DNA of 64,000 bases from Poriferisodalis sp965237655 (GTDB taxonomy: Bacteria; Actinomycetota; Acidimicrobiia; Acidimicrobiales; Poriferisodalaceae), in NCBI RefSeq assembly GCF_965237655.1, contig NZ_CBDEGB010000002.1:372001-436000 (forward strand), written 5' to 3'. Both the position numbers and the translations under genes were made by a program. Under the pieces are notes generated by a model. That model saw nothing but the letters and a program-made list of their open reading frames with translations, ran no database searches and was not told where the DNA came from. This document shows, piece by piece, positions 59,026-64,000 of this stretch. Within the stretch, counting starts at the first letter, position 1, and each line of letters starts with the position of its first letter.

Positions 59026-60003
59026 TCATGTGACGGCCTCCCGGCCCTTGCGTCCCACGAGCGCGTACTCGACGGAGGAGATCACCGAGAAAACGAAGAT
59101 CCCGAGAAGCGCCGCACCCAGCACGGCCACGTAGAGGCGTTCGGGCCCTGTCGTGTAGCGCTGGGCCTCCAGCAGCACCCGGCGGCCCAGCCCGCCTTTC
59201 ACCCCGGCAGAGATCTCGCCCACGATGGCGCCTACGACGCTGGCTGTGGCCGCAATCTTGAACGCAGCGAACAGGTAGGGCAGCGATGCCGGCAAGCGCA
59301 GCCGCCACAGCGTCTGGCCCCATCGCGCCGCGTAGGAGTCCATCAGCTCGAGGTTCTCGGGCCGGGGGGACAGCAGGCCTCGCAGGCCGTTGATCGTCAC
59401 CGGGAAGAAGGTCAGGTAGGTGGCGATGACCGAAACCGACATCCAGTCCTGCCACTCGAAGGGCAGGAAGTCCAAGCTCTTGCGGCCCCAGATCACGATG
59501 ATGGGCGCGATGGCGATCAGCGGAATGGTCTGGCTGGCGATGACGTGGGGCACCAGCGCGCGCTCCAAGCGCCCCGACGTGGTGAGCACGATGGCGATGC
59601 CCAAGCCGACCAATACCCCGATGGCGAACCCCACCGCTGCCTCTCGCAGAGTAAAGGCGGCTTCGGTGGCGATGATCGTCCAGAAGGCCTGGCCCGTGCC
59701 CCTGGGCTCAGCGAAGATCCCCGAGACGATGTCGGTCACCGGCGGCATCTTCAGGTCGTTGGTCTCGGGCAGGAACGACCCGATCACAGGCCAGCTGGAC
59801 TGACCGTCGTCAATGGCTGTTCCCACCTTCTTGTAGGCGGTATAGGCAAGGCCCAGCAGGCACACGAACAGGGCCAGCACGACCACCTGCCGCAAGGTTT
59901 GGCGGGCGCGGGCGCGGCGGCGCTCGCGGGCCGCCTGCTGTCGAAGAAACTGGTCTCGGACGATCGGGTCGATCGTCGCCGGGGCAGTGGTGTCTGCTTG
60001 CAC
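59026..60003 (-). CDS. ABC transporter permease
   Basis: A 325-residue permease with a long basic N-terminal tail (residues 1-35, Arg-rich) before the first helix and about six helices in all. The EAA-type loop is ENLELMDSYAARWGQTLWRL. Same family as the other permease in the cluster. 13 nt separate it from the ATPase gene. Confidence 0.9.
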   Translation of the reverse strand: MQADTTAPATIDPIVRDQFLRQQAARERRRARARQTLRQVVVLALFVCLLGLAYTAYKKVGTAIDDGQSSWPVIGSFLPETNDLKMPPVTDIVSGIFAEPRGTGQAFWTIIATEAAFTLREAAVGFAIGVLVGLGIAIVLTTSGRLERALVPHVIASQTIPLIAIAPIIVIWGRKSLDFLPFEWQDWMSVSVIATYLTFFPVTINGLRGLLSPRPENLELMDSYAARWGQTLWRLRLPASLPYLFAAFKIAATASVVGAIVGEISAGVKGGLGRRVLLEAQRYTTGPERLYVAVLGAALLGIFVFSVISSVEYALVGRKGREAVT

Positions 60004-60013
60004 GACGCGCCGG

Positions 60014-61015
60014 TCAGGTTCCCAGCGCCGGAATGATCTGCTGGCCGTAGGCGCTCAGTGTCTCGTCTTTGGCGTCGTGCATCAGGTAGATGGCGAACTG
60101 GTCCACGCCCAGTTCGCGCAGCTCGGCGAGCCGGGCGATGTGGCTGCTGGCGTCGCCGAGAATGCAGAAACGGTCGATCACGTCGTCGGGGACGAAGTCA
60201 GTGTGGACGTTGCCGGCCTTGCCGTGCTCGGCGTAGTCGTAGCCCTCGCGCCCGGAGATGTAGTCGGTGAGTGCTTGAGGCACCCCGCCGCCGGTGTCGC
60301 CGTAACGCTCCACGAGGTCGGCCACATGATTGCCGACCATGCCCCCGAACCACCGGCACTGATCGCGCTGATGGGCGAGGTCGTCGCCGACGTAGGCAGG
60401 CGCGGCGACGCAAATGTAGAGGTCGTCGGGATTGCGACCGGCCTGCGCCGCGGCCCGCCGGACGGCGGCAACGGTCCACTCGGTGATCTGAGGGTCAGCC
60501 AGCTGCAGGATGAAGCCATCGGCCTGCTCGCCGCAGAGCTGCAGCGCCCGCGGCCCGTAGGCGGCCATCCAGATGTCGAGCCGACTGCCTGCCGACCACG
60601 CGAATTGCTGCTGGGTGCCGTTGTATTCGACCTCGCGGCCCTCGGCCAAGCCCTTGATGACCTTCATCGACTCGGCCAGCGTGGCGAGGCTGGTGGGGGT
60701 GTGCCCCAGCACCCTCATGGCCGAGTCGCCCCGGCCGATGCCGCACACCGTGCGGTTGCCGAACATGTCGTTGAGCGTGGCGAACATCGAAGCGGTCACC
60801 GTCGGGTTCCGGGTGCCCGGGTTGGTGACCATCGGGCCGACGACCATGCGATTCGTGGCCGACAGCATCTGGCTGTAGATCACGTACGGCTCCTGCCACA
60901 GCACGTGGCTGTCAAAGGTCCACCCGTAGGAAAAGCCCAGGGTCTCAGCCCGCCGGGTCAGATCGATCACCCGCCACGCGGGAGGATCCGTTTGCAGAAC
61001 AACGCCAAAATCCAT
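60014..61015 (-). CDS. LLM class F420-type oxidoreductase of the pyrimidine/hydantoin cluster
   Basis: A 333-residue luciferase-like enzyme, TIGR03842-like, starting MDFGVVLQTDPPAWRVIDL. It has the MFGNRTVCGIGRGDSAMRVL motif and a C-terminal GVDQFAIYLMHDAKDE. Close relatives are regularly encoded with hydantoinase or dihydropyrimidinase genes. A role as a flavin- or F420-dependent reductase or monooxygenase acting on the ring before hydrolysis is likely but not proven. Only 10 nt from the permease gene and 66 nt from dihydropyrimidinase. Confidence 0.88.
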   Translation of the reverse strand: MDFGVVLQTDPPAWRVIDLTRRAETLGFSYGWTFDSHVLWQEPYVIYSQMLSATNRMVVGPMVTNPGTRNPTVTASMFATLNDMFGNRTVCGIGRGDSAMRVLGHTPTSLATLAESMKVIKGLAEGREVEYNGTQQQFAWSAGSRLDIWMAAYGPRALQLCGEQADGFILQLADPQITEWTVAAVRRAAAQAGRNPDDLYICVAAPAYVGDDLAHQRDQCRWFGGMVGNHVADLVERYGDTGGGVPQALTDYISGREGYDYAEHGKAGNVHTDFVPDDVIDRFCILGDASSHIARLAELRELGVDQFAIYLMHDAKDETLSAYGQQIIPALGT

Positions 61016-61081
61016 GTTCTCAGTCCTCCGATCCGGTCAGCGGGAATTGCGTGTGGTCGAGCTAGGTCCTGGCGTCGCCTC

Positions 61082-62491
61082 CTATTGCAGGTATTGGCAG
61101 AGGCCTCGGGGCAGGTAGTGCCCATCGCCGGCGCGGCCCAGGTATTGACCGTCGTCGATGATCCTGCGGCCCCGCGAGAACACGGTGTCGACGTGGCCGG
61201 TCACCTCGACACCCTCGTACGCCGAGTGGTCGATGTTCATGTGATGGTTGTCGACGCTGACGGTCCACCGCTTATCGGGGTCGTAGATCACGACGTCGGC
61301 GTCGGAACCCGCCGCGATGATCCCCTTGCGGGGGTACAAGCCCATCATGCGGGCCGGAGTGGTGGCGCACAGCTCGACCCAGCGAGCCAGGCCGATCTCG
61401 CCGGTGACCACGCCCTGGTAGATCATGTCCATGCGATGCTCGACGCCGCCGATGCCGTTGGGGATCGCCCGGAAGTCGCCGAGCCCCAGCTCCTTCTGCT
61501 CCTTCATGCAGAACGGGCAGTGGTCGGTGGACACGACGGCCAGGTCGTTGGTTCGCAGGCCCTTCCACAGTGCGTCCTGATGGCCTTCGGCCCGTGAGCG
61601 AATGGGTGTCGAGCACACGTAGGCCGCGCCCTCGAAGCCCGGTCGGTCGAGGTGTTCCTCCAGGCTGAAGTGCAGGTACTGCGGGCAGGTCTCGGCGAAG
61701 ACATTCATGCCGGCGTCGCGCGCCAGCGCGACCTGCTCCAACGCCTCGGCTGCCGACAGGTGCACGATGTACAGCGGCGATGCCCCCACCTTGGCCAGCT
61801 GGATTGCCCGGTGGGTCGCCTCGGACTCCAGTTCTTTTCGCCGCACGTAGCCGTGGTTGACCGGTGCGGTCTCGCCCCGCTCGAAGGCCTGCGCGGCCAG
61901 CACGTCGATGGCTAAGCCGTTCTCGGCGTGCATCATGATCAATCCGCCGTTGCCGGCGGCCTGCTGCATGGCCCGCAGGATCTGTCCGTCGTCAGCGAGG
62001 AACACTCCCGGGTAGGCCATGAACAGCTTGAAGCTGGTGATGCCCTCGTTGACCAGCAGGTCCATTTCTTTGAGCGAGTCGTTGTCGACGCCGCCGATGA
62101 TCATGTGGAAGCCGAAGTCCACAGCGCAGTTGCCTTCGGCCTTGGCCATCCAGGCGTCAAGGCACTCACGCACGTTCTCGCCGGTCTTTTGCACCGCGAA
62201 GTCGACGATGGTGGTGGTGCCACCCCAGGCCGCGGCCCGCGATCCGGTCTCGAATGTGTCGGACGCATAGGTGCCGCCGAACGGCAGCTCCATGTGGGTG
62301 TGCACGTCCACCCCGCCGGGCACCACCAGCCGTCCGGTGGCGTCAACCACCTCGGCGCCGTGCTCGGCCGCAACCGCGATGTCGCTGCCTGGTTGCAGAA
62401 CGGCCACGATCTTCTCACCGTCTATGAGCACCTCGGCCGGATCCGCACCGGTCGAGCTGACAACGGTGCCTCCCTTGATCAGCGTCGCCAT
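61082..62491 (-). CDS. Dihydropyrimidinase / hydantoinase
   Basis: A 469-residue metal-dependent amidohydrolase opening dihydropyrimidine or hydantoin rings. Metal ligands are visible in VPGGVDVHTHMELPFGG (HxH), the carbamylated Lys in SFKLFMAYPG, MMHAENG, the His of YIVHLSAAEAL and the Asp of VSTDHCPFC. The C-terminus shows GMIDLD-like GSDADVVIYDPDKRWTVS. The ATG at 62491 is clear. It precedes the LLM enzyme and follows the carbamoyl hydrolase, giving consecutive pathway steps. Confidence 0.94.
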   Translation of the reverse strand: MATLIKGGTVVSSTGADPAEVLIDGEKIVAVLQPGSDIAVAAEHGAEVVDATGRLVVPGGVDVHTHMELPFGGTYASDTFETGSRAAAWGGTTTIVDFAVQKTGENVRECLDAWMAKAEGNCAVDFGFHMIIGGVDNDSLKEMDLLVNEGITSFKLFMAYPGVFLADDGQILRAMQQAAGNGGLIMMHAENGLAIDVLAAQAFERGETAPVNHGYVRRKELESEATHRAIQLAKVGASPLYIVHLSAAEALEQVALARDAGMNVFAETCPQYLHFSLEEHLDRPGFEGAAYVCSTPIRSRAEGHQDALWKGLRTNDLAVVSTDHCPFCMKEQKELGLGDFRAIPNGIGGVEHRMDMIYQGVVTGEIGLARWVELCATTPARMMGLYPRKGIIAAGSDADVVIYDPDKRWTVSVDNHHMNIDHSAYEGVEVTGHVDTVFSRGRRIIDDGQYLGRAGDGHYLPRGLCQYLQ

Positions 62492-62549
62492 CGTCGTGTC
62501 CTTTTGGTTGTGGCGGGATAGTCGGTGATCCGGGTCAGGATCGCCCGGT

Positions 62550-63392
62550 TCAGGGCGCCGTCAGCGACCCGTAGGAGTCGGGGCGGCGGTCCCGGTAGAA
62601 GGCCCACTGGTTGCGGACCTCGTCGATCATCTCGAGGTCGAGCTCGCGCACCACGAGCTCTTCGTCCCGGTCCGATGCAGCCGTCTCCACGAGCTGGCCC
62701 CGCGGGTTGGCGAAGTACGACGTCCCGTAGAAATCGTTGTCGCCCAGCGGCTCGACGCCGACCCGGTTGATGGCCCCGACGTAGTACATGTTGGCCGCCG
62801 CAGCGGAGGTCTGTTCGAGCTGCCACAGGTAGGCGGACAGTCCCCGGCTGGTGGCGGAGGGGTTGAAGACGATCTCCGCTCCGGCGAGTCCGAGTGCCCG
62901 CCAGCCTTCAGGGAAGTGGCGGTCGTAGCAGATGTACACGCCGACCTTGCCGACTGCTGTCTCGAATACCGGGTAGCCGAGGTTGCCAGGCCGGAAATAG
63001 AACTTCTCCCAGAACCCCTTGACCTGCGGGATGTGGTTCTTGCGGTACTTGCCGAGATAGGTCCCGTCGGCGTCGATCACGGCTGCGGTGTTGTACAGGA
63101 ACCCGGCCTTCTCACGCTCGTACATGGGCACGACCAGCACCATCTCGTGCTGCGCGGCGAGCTCACAGAAGCGCTTGGTGGTCGGGCCATCGGGGATGGC
63201 TTCCGCGTAGGAGTAGTACTCGGCGTCCTGCACCTGGCAGAAGTAGGGACCGTAGAACAGCTCCTGGAAGCACATCACCCTGGCACCGGCAGCGGCGGCC
63301 TCGGCGACGTTCTTCTCGTGCAGCTCGATCATGGAGTCCTTGTCACCGGTCCAGGCCACCTGGACGATCGCGGCGGTCACCTTTCGGGCCAT
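62550..63392 (-). CDS. Carbon-nitrogen hydrolase (beta-ureidopropionase / N-carbamoyl amino acid hydrolase)
   Basis: A 280-residue nitrilase-superfamily amidase. The catalytic triad is evident: Glu in MCFQELFYGPYF, Lys in KYRKNHIPQVKGFWE, and Cys in GVYICYDRHFPEG. It hydrolyses N-carbamoyl-beta-alanine or N-carbamoyl amino acids to the free amino acid, CO2 and ammonia, completing the pathway begun by the adjacent dihydropyrimidinase. It is the most upstream gene of the minus-strand cluster, divergent from the MFS gene. Confidence 0.93.
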   Translation of the reverse strand: MARKVTAAIVQVAWTGDKDSMIELHEKNVAEAAAAGARVMCFQELFYGPYFCQVQDAEYYSYAEAIPDGPTTKRFCELAAQHEMVLVVPMYEREKAGFLYNTAAVIDADGTYLGKYRKNHIPQVKGFWEKFYFRPGNLGYPVFETAVGKVGVYICYDRHFPEGWRALGLAGAEIVFNPSATSRGLSAYLWQLEQTSAAAANMYYVGAINRVGVEPLGDNDFYGTSYFANPRGQLVETAASDRDEELVVRELDLEMIDEVRNQWAFYRDRRPDSYGSLTAP

Positions 63393-63519
63393 GTGGTGCC
63401 TCCCTCGCTCGATCGGTGGACGAGTTTCCGTGGTGAATAGAAAGAAAGGAGTCTAGGTCAGGGTGCAGAGGGGCTTTTGCCCCCGACGCGCACCGGACCG
63501 GATCGGGCAGGATGTACCG

Positions 63520-64000
63520 ATGTCGGGACGCACCACCACCTTCCGCGGATGGAAGGTGGTGAGTGCAGGGGCAGTGATCCAAGGGCTGCAGAGTGCGTTC
63601 GTCATGCACTCGCTGGGTGCCTACTTGGTGGAGATCGAGAGGGAGTACGGCTGGAGCAAGACGGCCCTGTCGGGCGCGTTTGCCGTGAACCGAGCCGAGA
63701 CGGCACTGCTCGGGCCAGCGCAGGGCTGGCTGATCGACCGCTTCGGACCCCGTGTCATCACCCGGGCGGGTGCGGTGGGCATGGCGGTCGGCTTCGTGTG
63801 GTTCAGCCAGCTGCACTCGCTGTGGCAGTTCTACGGCGCGTTCTTGGTCATGGCGGTCGGCAGCGCGTTCTGCGGGTTCCTAACGGTCACCGTCTCGATC
63901 GTGCGCTGGTTCGAGCGGCTGCGGGCCCGGGCGCTAGCGCTCGGGGGCATGGGCCTTGCGGCGGGCGGCATGTGCGTCCCCCTCGTGGTCCTGTCGTTCT
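63520..64000 (+). CDS. MFS transporter (N-terminal part, runs off the window)
   Basis: At least 160 residues from the ATG at 63520. It begins MSGRTTTFRGWKVVSAGAVI and shows alternating hydrophobic helices, an early EYGWSKTALSGAF segment typical of monocarboxylate-type MFS members, and the motif GWLIDRFGPRVITRAG after helix two. It is divergent from the pyrimidine-degradation cluster and may export or import a related acid. The 3' end is not in the window. Confidence 0.85.
   Translation, partial: MSGRTTTFRGWKVVSAGAVIQGLQSAFVMHSLGAYLVEIEREYGWSKTALSGAFAVNRAETALLGPAQGWLIDRFGPRVITRAGAVGMAVGFVWFSQLHSLWQFYGAFLVMAVGSAFCGFLTVTVSIVRWFERLRARALALGGMGLAAGGMCVPLVVLSF

Noticed and set aside
1..64000. tRNA, rRNA or riboswitch genes
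   Set aside because: No cloverleaf with a recognisable T-arm (GGTTCGA-type) and no rRNA-like stretch was found by eye; covariance-model scans would be needed to be certain.

Overview
The window is high-GC DNA (about 65% by eye) that reads as an uncultivated actinobacterium, most likely of the class Acidimicrobiia. Support comes from several F420-type luciferase-like oxidoreductases, acyl-CoA dehydrogenases and SDRs, a DUF4032 protein, a DUF222-HNH nuclease, and a solute-binding lipoprotein whose mature start is rich in Asp, Glu and Thr. This placement is inference. No rRNA or tRNA gene was recognised.

Region 1 (1-34741) is mostly core or catabolic metabolism. It opens with a UGSC-family protein whose UGA codon at 2149-2151 is followed by a bacterial-type SECIS hairpin, so it is very probably a selenoprotein. 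Then come a VOC protein, a truncated F420 oxidoreductase, Tag glycosylase, 5-formyl-THF cyclo-ligase, DUF4032, a fatty-acid hydroxylase-like membrane protein, MFS, SurE, a metallophosphoesterase, an ABC-F ATPase, a branched-chain-type solute-binding protein, acyl-CoA dehydrogenases, an MMPL exporter, Ppx/GppA, a carboxyltransferase, several SDRs and an enoyl-CoA hydratase.

Region 2 (about 34742-56132) is a defence island. It holds a DUF4143 ATPase fragment behind three iterated motifs, an AbiE-like pair whose first protein carries an IS1595-type zinc ribbon, and a complete type I-G (formerly I-U) CRISPR-Cas operon (csb1, csb2, cas3, cas8-type subunit, cas4-cas1 fusion, cas2). A promoter-bearing leader and an array of 41 repeats and 40 spacers follow. 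Next are a hepT remnant, an MNT regulator with a broken HEPN partner, a sulfite-oxidase-like membrane protein, a DUF4143 ATPase, a DUF222-HNH nuclease and an intact mntA-hepT pair.

The most interesting object lies just upstream of csb1. At 38016-38111 there are two degenerate repeat-like hairpins flanking a spacer-like sequence. The first 27 nt of that sequence match 37589-37615 at 23 positions. The matched site has a 5' TTG (the TTN PAM reported for type I-G) and sits before an extended -10 promoter and a near-perfect Shine-Dalgarno that lead into a small ORF (37698-37976). This is the architecture of a CreTA module, in which a CRISPR-repeat-like RNA directs Cascade to silence a toxin and so makes the cas genes addictive. 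I infer a candidate type I-G CreTA; nothing here proves it.

Region 3 (56248-64000) is a probable pyrimidine or hydantoin uptake and reductive catabolism cluster on the minus strand: NMT1-type binding protein, two permeases, ATPase, F420-type oxidoreductase, dihydropyrimidinase and a carbamoyl-amide hydrolase. A plus-strand MFS gene runs off the end.
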